From Apricaphanius iberus (taxonomy: Eukaryota; Chordata; Actinopteri; Cyprinodontiformes; Aphaniidae), in contig JAPXFQ010001705.1 in the NCBI GenBank assembly GCA_028564705.1, positions 496,001-560,000 on the forward strand: a stretch of DNA of 64,000 nt, read 5' to 3'. The position numbers and the translations under genes are program-made. The notes beneath the pieces are model-generated. The model ran no database searches. It had not been told where the DNA came from and worked only from the letters and a program-made list of their open reading frames with translations. Below are positions 50,344-61,619 of the stretch, one piece after another. Position 1 is the first letter of the stretch; each line of letters starts with the position of its first letter.

Positions 50344-50953
50344 TGTTGGCTCCTAGTTCCCATGCGACCGGCACTCGCTTCCGGAGAGTGTGGGGGCGCC
50401 AACATTTACCCCGGCGGGAAGTTTTCCAAAATAAAATCAGAGCTGAGAGACAGAGAGTGAAATAATGCACAGACACAGAATTTCTGTTTCACACTCATAC
50501 ACATCTGCAGATGGAGAACAGTCAGAACTGAGTTGATCTGAACTGAACTGAACTGAACTGTCGTCTACAGGGGTGTACCATTTTTATTAAAGAAGAACAA
50601 AGCACATAGTCACATGTCTATTCTCCTCCCCCTAGATTTTATTACACCAAACGTTTATTCTCAAGGTTTCCTGAGTTATCGCTGTAACCATCCGGTCTGT
50701 TTATGACTGTCTACTCCCTACTCTGTTTCTTATCTCCGCATCCCACTTTTACAACGTGCAATAACCTTTAGCCTAGAGTTTTACGACTTAAAAGCTTTCC
50801 CCCATAAACCATACTTGACAAACATTTCTTTACTATCATGCAAGCTAATAAAAACAGACTTTTACTTTCTGAATACTAACTAAAGATTATATAAACATAT
50901 TCAATACGAGACTGTTATATAAAGTAGCCCTAAAAAAATATGAAATCACGACA
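50344..50953 (-). repeat. ERV 5' LTR (610 bp)
   Basis: Begins TGTCGTGATTTCATA and ends GGGAACTAGGAGCCAACA in minus-strand sense, with TG...CA ends. It contains TATATAA motifs in the U3 side and an AATAAA signal (complement near 50581-50590). Longer than the 3' LTR mainly by two extra GAACT units near 50540. Confidence 0.92.
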
Positions 50954-51342
50954 GTGGATGAGTCAAAGCACTTCAGGAATGTTCTTAATGAGGAAATAAC
51001 ATGTTATCAGGATGTCACATGTCAAAAAGTCAATTTTCCTAACCCCCCCCCCCCCTTTAAAACTCTTTAGACATCCCATTTTAATGTTAATGGCTTTGTT
51101 AATCAAATAAGCACATTTTAAGTAAAACACCATTGACTGCATACAGCTCTAAACAGCAGGCAAACATCTGGTTTTGTTTCTTACCCTCATCGTCTGATCA
51201 GTATATTTTCATTACTTCACGGCCCAAGCATAAGTGAATAGGTCTCAGGGGGCCTTTGGTTGCTTGTATAGCAATTATATTTAGGACCAAAATCCCAGTC
51301 CCCACAAGTTTGAAGGCATTTTTGAGGCTCAAAATGTAGTTT

Positions 51343-51428
51343 TAGTGTCAGGGTTAAAATTAGGTTATGGTTAGGGTAAGGGTCAGGGTTAGGCATTCAT
51401 TTTTGATGGTTAGGGTTAGGGTAAGGGG
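51343..51428. repeat. degenerate TTAGGG-like repeat
   Basis: Interspersed GGGTTA/TTAGGG/TAGGGT units, imperfect. Part of a known-looking fish interspersed repeat that also has GTCCCCACAAG on both sides, followed by (GT)n at 51481-51499. Not a telomere. Confidence 0.7.
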
Positions 51429-51540
51429 CTAGGGAAAGCATTATGTCAATGAGATGTCCCCACAAGACATGAAAACCCAATGTGTGTGTGTGTGTGTGTA
51501 AAACTATGTTGGAAAAGAAAGAACAAACTGTTGCACCAAA

Positions 51541-52648
51541 TATGGCGTTATTTATGAGTCTCATTCTTGAGAGAAGAGAGGGCCGTCCTGAGCGCAGACA
51601 AATATGTTTTGCAAGCACAAAAGTTAATGTTTGAGCAGATAATATTTTCACTCAGAGATAAATTTAATCTGAGCAAACAATAACCTATTTTGGGCACACG
51701 AAATGCATTTCTGTGTGTGTTCAGATCTGTGCAGAGACACGACTAAAATTGCCTCTCGGGTTCACTTCTCTGCTCTCGCTCGGAGCCGCGTCTGTGCTCA
51801 ATGCTGTCAACGCGCTCGCTCAACACGGTGCAATGAAATATTTGTGTCACTATTCCAACCAATCACAAGCCTCGGATAGCGTCATCCTGATTGGCTGCTT
51901 CGCAATCACAAGCCTTGGATAACGTTATGCTGATTGGCTGCTTCGCAGCTTCCTGACAACACTGTAAACGGTGGTTCACAGAGCAGTGCCGCTGATGGGA
52001 CCTGAAGGCAACAGGAATTCGTAGTCACTAAATTACGTTTTCGGTTAGTTTTATATTTTCTTAATATTACAAAAAGTATTCATTTATCACCGTCATATGA
52101 CGGAATTCCAGGTGATTTGACATCTTGTTGGCTAATACAGGGAAACTGCCATCGGAACCGGTCATGACGGTGATAAATGAATACTTTTTGTAATATTAAG
52201 AAAATATAAAACTAACCGAAAACGTAATTTAGTGACGAAGCTGCGAAGCAGCCAATCAGCATAACGTTATCCAAGGCTTGTGATTGCGAAGCAGCCAATC
52301 AGGATGACGCTATCCGAGGCTTGTGATTGGTTGGAATAGTGACACAAATATTTCATTGCACCGTGTTGAGCGAGCGCGTTGACAGCATTGAGCACAGACG
52401 CGGCTCCGAGCGAGAGCAGAGAAGTGAACCCGAGAGGCAATTTTAGTCGTGTCTCTGCACAGATCTGAACACACACAGAAATGCATTTCGTGTGCCCAAA
52501 ATAGGTTATTGTTTGCTCAGATTAAATTTATCTCTGAGTGAAAATATTATCTGCTCAAACATTAACTTTTGTGCTTGCAAAACATATTTGTCTGCGCTCA
52601 GGACGGCCCTCTCTTCTCTCAAGAATGAGACTCATAAATAACGCCATA
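51541..52648. mobile_element. 1.1 kb near-perfect palindromic (foldback) element
   Basis: Left end TATGGCGTTATTTATGAG faces right end CTCATAAATAACGCCATA. Inverted arms are 485 bp each: 51541-52096 (minus a 71-bp segment 51953-52023 found only on the left) against 52164-52648, with a 67-bp loop. Over at least 210 bp (51713-51922 against 52267-52476) I see no difference. A 7-bp direct repeat CACCAAA flanks it at 51534-51540 and 52649-52655. Each arm has two tandem copies of a 43-bp unit containing CTGATTGGCTGCTTCGC. No transposase gene. Superfamily unknown. Confidence 0.85.
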
Positions 52649-52655
52649 CACCAAA

Positions 52656-54360
52656 CTGATCTGGATGTGTGAGTAAAACACGGCGGTAAACGGTGCCAGG
52701 AGTCTACTTGTCGTGCAGGTTTAGAATAGAATAGAAAGCTTTTATCATCACTGTACAAAACAAGCCTTGCTGCATGTTCAACAACACTGAGAGGCCACAT
52801 CTAATTTCTGTTTGGTCTTAATATACATAGCTCTTACATTTAAAAAAAATGATAACTATAAAGTTTGTTACACATGAAAGCTAATTGCATCAAACTTTTT
52901 GCTTGACTGTTTGCTCTGTAAGACACAAGAGGTGATGGTGCTGAGGGTAGGAAGGGAAGGGAGGTGTGTGCATTCAGGCTAATATTTGGCTTATGGGAAG
53001 AAACCATCCCTGAATCTGTTTGTTCCTGATTTGAAATGTAGCTGACGATGACTGAGGTCCAGAAAGTTCATTTCATAGAAGATACTCTCTCTAGTTTCTG
53101 TTAAGGCAGAAACACATGAAACTAAAACCAACTTCACTGCTGACATGTAAGATATGTCCGCTAAACAGCTAAGAGTAATGTTTGTATAATTCTCAATAAT
53201 TCTCTAATCTGCAAATGTTTTTACCTTGGTCAACCATCTTCTTGCTGCTTGTCACAATTTGCTCAAAAATATGAGGACTGTATGAACTGGATTTCATGTT
53301 GAGTCAGGCCACCTCCACAAACTTCTGCTTTCACAGCTGTCTGTTTCCCCCCAGTGGAGCTGCTACCAGGTCACTGCTGTTTTTGAGTGCAGACGAACCC
53401 GTAAAGCAAGCATAAACTAGGTTAAAGAAGCATTGAATGCATGCATTTTAAAAAAGGCACGTTTCTGGTGAGTTTCTTTTCAATTTGACTCTAATCCAAA
53501 CTGAGTTTGGTGGATGGAGGACATGTTTGTTTCCTGAATGATTGATGTGTTTTGCAGAGTCCTCATCCACGATGCATCAAGCATAGCCAGGTTTTATCTA
53601 TACAATTTAATGTGGGAGTTGGTTTTTTATTGTTAAATCTTTATTACCTCCCTAGTGTTGAATTATGTAGCTGAAAACCAAGACCAGTGGTCATTCCTAA
53701 TGTCCTTCTAAAAGCTGCTGAGAACATTTGACAACCTTACATAAGAAGTGGAGATGAAGCCCAGCCTACAGTTTGCAGGACAGGAGATCTTAAACATGTT
53801 GGCTGGATGGAAGTTCCTCCCTAGTCGATGAGAAAAACCGTCCATTCCTCAGGCTTTCTGTATGTGGGCACATTTATACTGAAACTGGGAAAGCATGCAA
53901 CGTTGTTGGGAGCATGTGAATTTATGCTATCCTCAAATGTTAACAGTTTGGATTTTTAGTGCTTCTTGCCTACGGCTCAGAACTTCCTCTTCAGTCTCCC
54001 CACGGAGATGAGCCCAGGAAAGATGATAAATGTTGGCTGATGTCAGTAACTACAGTGCTGCGTTTAGTAATGGAAGTGTTTAACCTTCACCAAGCAATAC
54101 AATCAAAACATATTTATCTACCAAAGTGAAAGCACAGGAATGGCTTAACATCCTTCTCAGCATTGTTAAAAGGAGAGGATTCACCAGTTTTCTTTCTGCC
54201 AGAACCCATGAAATATGGGCAGATGTCCTCCGTCTTGTTACCTGGCTGTTCTGGATTCCCTTAATCCTGTCTGTGTCATCTCAACTACACTAGACCCACT
54301 AACAGAGGGTGTAGTGTCAAACCTGCATCGAGAGACAGTTTGACTCAGTATTTCTGTGGT
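52656..54360. other. no gene seen
   Basis: Moderately A+T-rich sequence without recognisable coding or repeat structure. Confidence 0.5.
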
Positions 54361-54690
54361 CATCTAGGATGTACCAACAGACGTGAGGTTGCTGGACTCT
54401 GACCACCACCAGTAGGCAATGGGTGAAGTGTCTTGCCCAAGGACAAAATAACGGAGACATTCAGACCCAAGGCTCGAACCAGCAACCTTCTGATTACGAG
54501 ACAAACTCCCAGCTTCTGAAAACTGGTTGCCTCTGTTAGTGTGGGCTAGGGCAGCTGAGGCTACAACGTAGCTCACCATCACCAGTGTGTGAATGTATGG
54601 GTGAATGACTGAATGCAGTGTAAAAGCTTTGGGTCCATAGGGACTGGGTAAAGCGTTGTACAAATACAGGCCATTTACCATTTACCATCT
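54361..54690. repeat. fish SINE/LINE-type interspersed repeat
   Basis: Contains CTTGCCCAAGGACA, a tRNA B-box-like GCTGGTTCGAGCC on the minus strand (near 54472-54484), and a plus-strand 3' end TGTACAAATACAGGCC with CATTTAC repeated at 54671-54688. This combination is common in fish genomes. Confidence 0.6.
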
Positions 54691-56119
54691 AAATCACGCG
54701 TTTAAAGGGGAGCCACACATCTGTTCACATTTTGAGATTATTTTAGAGTTGAAATTGTTCGGTGATCAGTCATTTTAATCATAATAAAAAGAAGGTTCAC
54801 CGTCTTTCACTTCCAGAGTTTATGTTTCAGAACATTATCATCAGATTACACATCTGCTGTTTATTGGGAAATGATGAAGTCAGAATGGAAAACCTGTGTT
54901 AAACTAAGCTCCTCGCTGATATGACTGGTCCTGACTAGTTTTCAGGTCGCTGTATGATCTGACCTGCCTGATGTGATTCTGACTGATTTTGTCTTTCTAA
55001 TGAGCAATAACTCGGTGTTGATTTTGTTTAACTTTAACATTAGAAAGGAACCAGCGTTGGCCACAGCAGAGCAGAAATGTGTTGCATATTCCTCAATAGC
55101 AGAGGCAGCTTTAAACCAGACAGAACATAAAGGATTTGTGAGATTATCTCCATTTATTTGATTTTCCCTAAACACAAAACAAAGAACATCAAATGTTTTT
55201 TTTAATGAAATTAATAGCCAGAGAAAAAAAACAATGTTTAAATGACAGTATTTCACCTGCTAATCAGTGGCAATTAATTACTGCCTTATTGGTTAAGTTG
55301 CCAGGAGTTAAAATCCAAGCAAATTCACCTCAATATACTAAATACAGCTGAAACCAGATATATTAGGATCTCAGATCAATCAATTATTCGTTTTAGATAA
55401 AATCATTTGAATGTATTATTTGTATTAGTGAAACGTCAAATTAAGGTTAGTCTGGGGGGAGAAAATATTACTTCAAAACCCTAAATAAAAAAGAAGCAGG
55501 ACTAGAGTTTTCAACTGAACAAAAATTGGGTGCTGTAACATGAATATTTTATGTAGTTACCTTTTTTTAAAGTCATTACGTATTTTTTTTATATCCACAC
55601 CAACTTGCTTGTGATTGTTACTCTTACCCAATGTTTTTGTGTAATGTGCATACAAGCTTATGATTCCTAGACCGGGTATTGATCTCAGGTCTCCTAGTTG
55701 GAAGGTTCTGCACTATACCACTACAGCCACATATAAGCTGTTAGAGTCCAAAACCTATTCAATAATGAAATATGACTATTCTTATAGAACACATTTATAA
55801 ATACCCAAAATGGGTTAAATCACATTCAGTACCTCATCTGGTTTAGAGATTTCACTGTGATACCAGTTTTTTTTAAAATGTTACTCAAAATAATGACACT
55901 TAGTCGACTAACATGTCATCGTTGTCCAATAGCAGCACCTGGATGTGTTTACAAAATATAGTCAACTTGCAAAAATGAACAGTCAATACAATACAAATCG
56001 CACCAAAGGAAAAAAAAAAGTTTGTCTTTGGTCTGGACCAAACAACCGGACCAAGAGACTTTTCTGGTTTGAATACATTTGAACACATTTGACCCAACGA
56101 AACAGTTTCTGGGTAACTC
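54691..56119. other. no gene seen
   Basis: A+T-rich. A minus-strand tRNA-B-box-like segment lies near 55670-55735 but is too degenerate to call. Confidence 0.45.
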
Positions 56120-57170
56120 AACTACTAAGTGTATGTATACTTCTGACTTTGATGAAAGTGATAAAAAAACCTATACAGATCCTCTCTGAATTCTGACATT
56201 TTACGAATACAAAAATATATTCTTATTGATTGATCTAAAAAAAATGTCTGATTTGATGTTTGACAGTAAAGAAAGAATGTGTTTTGTGTTTTTTCCTGAG
56301 ATGTACAGTATGTAAATATCTGATTTGATCTAGATATTTTAAAGTGTCCTTGTGAATAAATTAGTCTTGATCTAATGCCACAGCAGCTGTGCAGCATGGT
56401 GCTGAAGGAGAGAGGATGTTCAGCCATAGAATCTGTTCACCTTGTTGTGGTCGAGTCACCCTGACCTCATCTGTACTCTAAAGTAAACGAGTAGTCAGAT
56501 GTTTCTTTCTGACCAACTGGAATCAGGTCATCAACAGGACAATGATCACAAAGCCAACAGCAAATCTACAGAAGAATGTATCAAAATGAATAAACATGTT
56601 GTCATGGCCTAATTAAAGTCCACAGTTCTACCTACCTGAAATGCTTAGGTTCAAGCTTAACAGAGGTGTGTGAAAAAAACATCAGAAATCATCTATGAAC
56701 TGCAGCAATTACAGAAAGAGCTCCACAAACTATATCTCAGACAGAAAACGATCAGTCCAAGGTGATTCTATCAACAGTGAATTAAAAAGCACTTTTGTCT
56801 TTGGGTGGATTTCAGGGGATGGACTAACAGCTATCCAAACCAAAGAATAATTTTGCCCAGTTTCCACAGAGGCTTGGTTAGATTCAGTAATTCACTTTAG
56901 CGGATCCTGTCTAAAAATATGAAGTTTGACAAAGTATCTAATGAATTATCCTGAACTGTTGAGAAACAGAAACAAAGTCATTGACATCTATCAGTCTGGA
57001 GAGGTTTGTAGGGCTTTGGGACTTCAGTGAACCACAATGGAAAACATACTGATGGACAAAACATGGAGAACCATCACATGTGTCAACTATCATAGGCAAT
57101 GAGCAAATGTCAGCAAGTAGGGGTAACCACCTGCATAACGGAGCACCCAGGTTATGAGCCAATTGTCCTG
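56120..57170 (+). mobile_element. Tc1-like remnants
   Basis: 56126-56150 (AAGTGTATGTATACTTCTGA) resembles a Sleeping Beauty-like terminal repeat. 56530-56600 (CAACAGGACAATGATCACAA and on) corresponds to the transposase segment around the second catalytic aspartate. 56960-57090 reads like the N-terminal KVIDIYQSGE region. The order is scrambled, so several decayed insertions overlap. Confidence 0.45.
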
Positions 57171-58118
57171 CAGGCAGTTCATGGCACCTCGCTATGAAGG
57201 TGCGGCCGAGACGGCTCTTGTTATATACCCCATCACGGCTGGAATGTCGTCATTATTCCAAGCCTACGTCAATAACCCAAGATTTGCCGTTAGCAAGGCA
57301 GGATTTGAATTCCAGTGAATTCCAGTGCAGTGCAATCATTTAACCACTTGGGGCACTAAACTAATGGTTTTTGGTACAAAATTTATATTTTCAACAAAAT
57401 GTACTAAAATACGTAAAATAATTACTGGAAATGTAGATAGTGCTATCATAGACTCAATTATACAGTTTATCAACAAAAAAAGTTGATTTTGGGGTGTGTT
57501 ACTGTTTAATGTTTAGTAAATAAATTTGAGCCATTTCAAATGGCCCACTTGCGTTACAGGGAGCTACAGCTAAACAAGCCCATGTGTTTGGTTTAGGCCT
57601 GCATTTCATAAACAAAGATAGCTATTAACAGTTCACACAGAACTCGGTTTCAAAATAGATTGTTTATGAACAGAACATAATCTTCTTAGCCATTTTTAAA
57701 CTCGCCTTATTTCATCAAAATACTGGAATTAGATTGTTTACTATGGTGATCAATCCATAAATAAAGTAATTCTCCAAAGGTTAATTACTGTCACCCAGAT
57801 CATTATTTAAACATAACATTTCTTAATCCAAAGAACGTTTTATGTTCTCTTACGTAGCTGATAAGTTTAGAGGTAAACCTGTGGTGCTAAATTAGGTAAA
57901 CTAATTATGATTAGTGAACTAATTTAGTTTTCATTTCAGCATCTACAAATCAAGCGTTGAGTTTGATTTGCATGCAGATTCTTCCAAGCATATCAGGATT
58001 CATGATCTCTATTTTTATTTCATTTTTATCCATTGGTGTTTTTTTATTTTACGCTATTCCTTTAGTTTGATCAGCGGTGTATTGGTTATTAGTTTGAGTG
58101 ATTAAATATTTGTTTTTC
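57171..58118. other. no gene seen
   Basis: A+T-rich; 57285-57350 carries a degenerate tRNA-like segment on the minus strand. Otherwise unassigned. Confidence 0.4.
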
Positions 58119-58440
58119 TTTATCTCCAAAGTCACCGGACCTGAACCCAGCCGGGATGATTTGGGGTGAGCTGAACTGCAGACTGAAAGCAAAAAAGGCC
58201 AACAAGTACTAAGCATCTCTGGGAACTCCTTCAATTTCTGGTGACTACCTCTGGAAGCTGAAGAGAATGCAAAGCAGTAATCAGAGCAAAGAGTGGCTAC
58301 TTTGAGGAATCTAAAATATAACACATGTATTCAGTTATTTCATCCTTTTTGTTTAAGTCCATACAGTAATTCAATTCATCATGTGTTCATTTATAGTTTT
58401 TATGACCTTAATTGACCAAACTGCTGACCAAAAAGAACCC
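58119..58440 (+). mobile_element. Tc1-like transposon 3' fragment
   Basis: Plus strand begins at the SPDLNPA-type motif (TCACCGGACCTGAACCCAGC) and runs through the transposase C-terminus to the terminal tail ending near GACCTTAATTGACCAAAC. Same family as 12931-13566, opposite orientation. Only the 3' part remains. Confidence 0.65.
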
Positions 58441-58529
58441 ATCTAACATCTCCCAGGTAAACATTCTGTGGTCTGAGGAGACAAAACTGTCCCACTATCG
58501 CACTAAAACATTTGATGTGACACTAATAT

Positions 58530-59812
58530 TGTCATGATGTGACCCTTTGTCCCTGTCTTTGTCTGCGTCCTGATTGATCCCAGGTGTCTTTGTAGTCTCC
58601 CCTGATTACATCCCTGTTATATAGTTTCCCCGTTTCTCTGCTGGTTTGTCTTTTCTAACAACCTCTCATCACATCACTTTTCATCGTGCTGTCTCGAACT
58701 TGTGTTTTGGACTTGATTACTAAATATGAGCCTTCAAAGCTCTAAACAACGCTCTGCATTTGGGTCCATCTTTAAACAACTCATGACAGAACGAACCAGC
58801 CAACTGGACCCGGCTGAATATGATCATACAGAGGAGGAATGGATGGAACTGATTGGAGTGGAGTGTGAGTCATTGATTTAATTCAAACTCATCCTATATT
58901 GGAACCCGGTTGGCCCTCTGTCCGCCTGGCCTTTGAACGTCAAAGGCATGAGGCAGTCGGTTCCTCCGTGCCACCATCCTTCAGCATCCATCGCCATCGC
59001 TGTCTAAGGGTCTGTTTCCCAGAATGGCTCGCACTCAGTAGCCACTCCTACTGTTAACCTGGAGGGCTCAAGGGCGTCTTCCTGGATCTTCAGAGACATG
59101 TCTGACACCAAAATGTTTCAAGCCATTTCTAATCCTCTCCAGAGGTGCTTGGTTAACAACCTCCCAGTTCTCCAGAAGCCTGTGCAAATCACAATTTTCT
59201 GGCCATCCAAACTACTCACCCGGTTCCTTGTAGCAACAAGCCAGCTGTAGGAGCTAACGCTGCTCCAATTCTAGTGCCCCAATGATCTCTAGTCCGGGCT
59301 TCGGCATCTCCTACACGGACTCTTCTTTTCTCCCTCAGCCAGCTCCTGTAGCGGAAAGCATCTCTGGCCCATCCAAGCTGGAGATGGCTTTTGTAGCATC
59401 AGTTCTGCTGATAGCCACTACAGCATTTTTTTTGACACTTCTGCAAAACTTGATCTTAATTCAGCAGAGACTTATACTTGATCAGCAGAGAAGGCTCCTA
59501 GTTTCCATAATGAGTTTTTCTGACCCATAGTGCCTGTCTCCAGAGAGTGTGTCCGTGCTCAAATATCCAGGGACTGATCCAGAGGCTCTATTCTGTGCTC
59601 GCGAATCAGAGACTTCTGCCTGAAACCCCCAGCCCAAGTCTTTTGCTTTCACATCGTCCATGGGGAGCTTGTCTAACAATGTCTCATCATGTCACTCATT
59701 GTCGTCTTAATGTGCTGTCCCAAGCCATCGTTTTTGGACTTGGTTAATAAATATGAGTCAATGCTCTAAACAACGCTCAGCATTTGTGTCCTCCTTCAAA
59801 CAACTCCTGACA
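58530..59812 (+). mobile_element. Ty3/gypsy-like LTR retrotransposon remnant
   Basis: A 259-bp LTR (58530-58788) starts TGTCATGATGTGACC and ends CAACTCATGACA. A second, 5'-truncated LTR runs from about 59669 to 59812 and ends CAACTCCTGACA; the two share TAAATATGAG and CTCTAAACAACGCTC. Flanks are AATAT (58525-58529) and AACAT (59813-59817), a 5-bp duplication with one difference. The 0.9 kb interior has no intact gag or pol, so it is a strongly deleted copy. Confidence 0.6.
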
Positions 59813-59929
59813 AACATGTACATTTAAGAAAAAAGACCTATCATCTTTAGTCACACATTGTGGCGATTCGTTCCCAGTCCAAGGCTGCTCTCTGCTTCAC
59901 GACACGGAGGACTTGACTAGTCTGGACCG

Positions 59930-60190
59930 TAATGGAACTGAGATGCTGTGCCATGACCTTAAAGAGACTGCTCATGGTGGAACACCTTATGACATTCAAA
60001 TCTGCAAAAAAGACCGAGTCAAACTTCCTCTAGACTGATGTTAAAGATTGATTATCAGTAACACTGGATACTCAGTATTTTGTTTAGGGTCCGATTGCTT
60101 TTTGACATAGAGTTGGGTAGGTTGGGATCTGTTTTTATCCTTCATACATTTAATTATCATTCAAAAACTACTTCAAGTGTACTTGTGTTT
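59930..60190 (+). mobile_element. Tc1-like remnant
   Basis: GGAACTGAGATGCTGTGCCA through TTAAAGAGACTGCTCATG corresponds to the IEMLWHDLK region of fish Tc1 transposases, with a degraded C-terminus and a terminal tail with GCTTTTTGACATAG. Frame broken. Confidence 0.55.
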
Positions 60191-60817
60191 CATTAGATAT
60201 TTTGTTTTGATATTTCTAAACAACTCTATAGAGAGACTATGGAAAGTTGTTGAGAAGATACAGTAAATGCCGACATGTACAAGGCATACTGTAACCATGT
60301 TAGGAAGCTTTGGTGCAAAACAACTGAATCTGATCTGAAAGGAAGAGGAGCAGTTTTCTAGAAACTTCTCCTCATCCAGCTTTCCTACAGGTATGATAAG
60401 CCATAGATGGTATCAGTTCTGTTTATTTCAAACTAAGCATGATTCATGGAAGTAGATGTGGGTGTAGCGGCCGAGAGACTGAGATGACTAAGTTAATAAC
60501 ATTCCTCTTTTTATTTCACTCTGAGCTTTTTTTTCTATGTTCCTTTCTCTCTCTGTCTCACCTTTCAGTCATTCATGTGGTCCAGTAATGATACAGGTAC
60601 CAACTGCATAGTTAATTGAACCAATAGATTCACTGTAAAATGCCCCAACGCTTTTGGTTGCACATAGCAACCTCCAGATTTATTGCATGTTTAATGGTTT
60701 CTGTCGAACACAAACCACATTATGGCAGAAAAAACCCCTCTATGAGAAGATACCACCACGAATATGAATTAAAAAAGGAACACTACTGCACTTAGTAAAT
60801 GTGCATCGGTGGAAGGA
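60191..60817. other. no gene seen
   Basis: Nothing recognised. Confidence 0.4.
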
Positions 60818-61201
60818 TGACTACGTTTACAAGCAGCCAATATTCTGGTTATGATCAGGTTAAGGTCATTATTCGGGTTTCTGAAACATTGAGAATAACC
60901 CGTTCACATGTGTGGGCAGAGAGTCACTCCTGTATACATGGAATTTGTATACCAGAGGGCACATTCAAGAAGTTCCTTTACTCAAAAGACCAACATTCCT
61001 TGGTCTTAGAACATGCGCAGAACACAAATCAATGTTCATTTTGATGGGGATATGCCATTACACATTTAAATGACCAAATATTCGAGTTAGAAAAGGGGTA
61101 GCCTAGCGATCATATTCTGATTGTTGCCTGTGTTTACATGACCGGGTTATTACTAATATTCCATCTTTGAATGGGTTATTGCCTGCATGTAAATGTAGTC
61201 A
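60818..61201. mobile_element. 384-bp MITE
   Basis: Left end TGACTACGTTTACAAGCAGC faces right end GCCTGCATGTAAATGTAGTCA, an imperfect terminal inverted repeat of about 24 bp. No coding capacity. The outermost TGA/TCA may be part of the repeat or a 3-bp duplication. Confidence 0.65.
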
Positions 61202-61619
61202 CTGAGTAGTTCTTTCTTCCTACAAAAGGATGAATCTTGATTCAACATTAGCTGGAAAGCATTGGTGTGAAGTTAGCTTACTGTGAATCATTCCAAATTA
61301 TTTTATCATTCATGAATATGAACAGTAGGCTAAATTAACCCTTAAATGGGCAGGCACATATAAATATAGTTGAAAATTAATTTAATAACATTTTCTGATG
61401 CATCTAGGCTAAAATGACTATTTCATTGTGCTTTTCAAAATAGAAGCTTTACTTTTCAAATCACACTTTGTATCCCCCAGGATAGATTGCTCGTTTGGAG
61501 TTAAAAAAAATTACAATTTAGCATCTTCATATTATTTTACGTATGAAATTTAAAAACATTCTAAACCACTTATTGATTGTTATTTTATAGTTTTAATTTT
61601 AAAAAAGTGGTACAATGTC

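Larger units (their letters stand above)
42437..50953 (-). mobile_element. endogenous retrovirus, LTR-flanked, internally deleted
   Basis: Full proviral layout on the minus strand: 5' LTR (50953-50344), primer-binding-site region, leader, gag, pro/pol, env remnants, polypurine tract, 3' LTR (43034-42437). The 4-bp target duplication GTGG lies at 42433-42436 and 50954-50957. The two LTRs differ by about six substitutions and three small indels in roughly 600 bp, about 1 %, so insertion was fairly recent. Most of reverse transcriptase/RNase H and the middle of env are missing, so it is defective. Gag and pol share one frame separated by a UGA, as in gammaretrovirus-like elements. It is in the same orientation as the host gene. 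Confidence 0.93.
41526..51056 (-). mobile_element. Kolobok-like element split by the provirus
   Basis: Left edge is TTAA (41522-41525) then AGGGGGGGTATTATG; right edge is a C-run ending CCCCCT followed by TTAA (51057-51060). TTAA duplications with AGGGG ends and a THAP-like coding fragment fit Kolobok transposons. Removing the 8.5 kb provirus leaves about 1.0 kb. The inverted repeat beyond the G-run is weak, so the pairing of the two ends is an inference. Confidence 0.55.

Noticed and set aside
51343..51428. Interstitial telomere
   Set aside because: TTAGGG-like units are imperfect and embedded in a common interspersed repeat.
51713..51922. Identical 69-residue frames on opposite strands (also 52267-52476)
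   Set aside because: Product of the palindrome's inverted arms; no start context or domain. Kept only as evidence of arm identity.
57171..57360. tRNA gene near 57285-57350
   Set aside because: B-box-like sequence present but no plausible A box or cloverleaf; probably a repeat-derived remnant.
59282..59530. 82-residue frame with a hydrophobic stretch
   Set aside because: Lies within the deleted gypsy-like remnant; no match to gag or env motifs that I could support.
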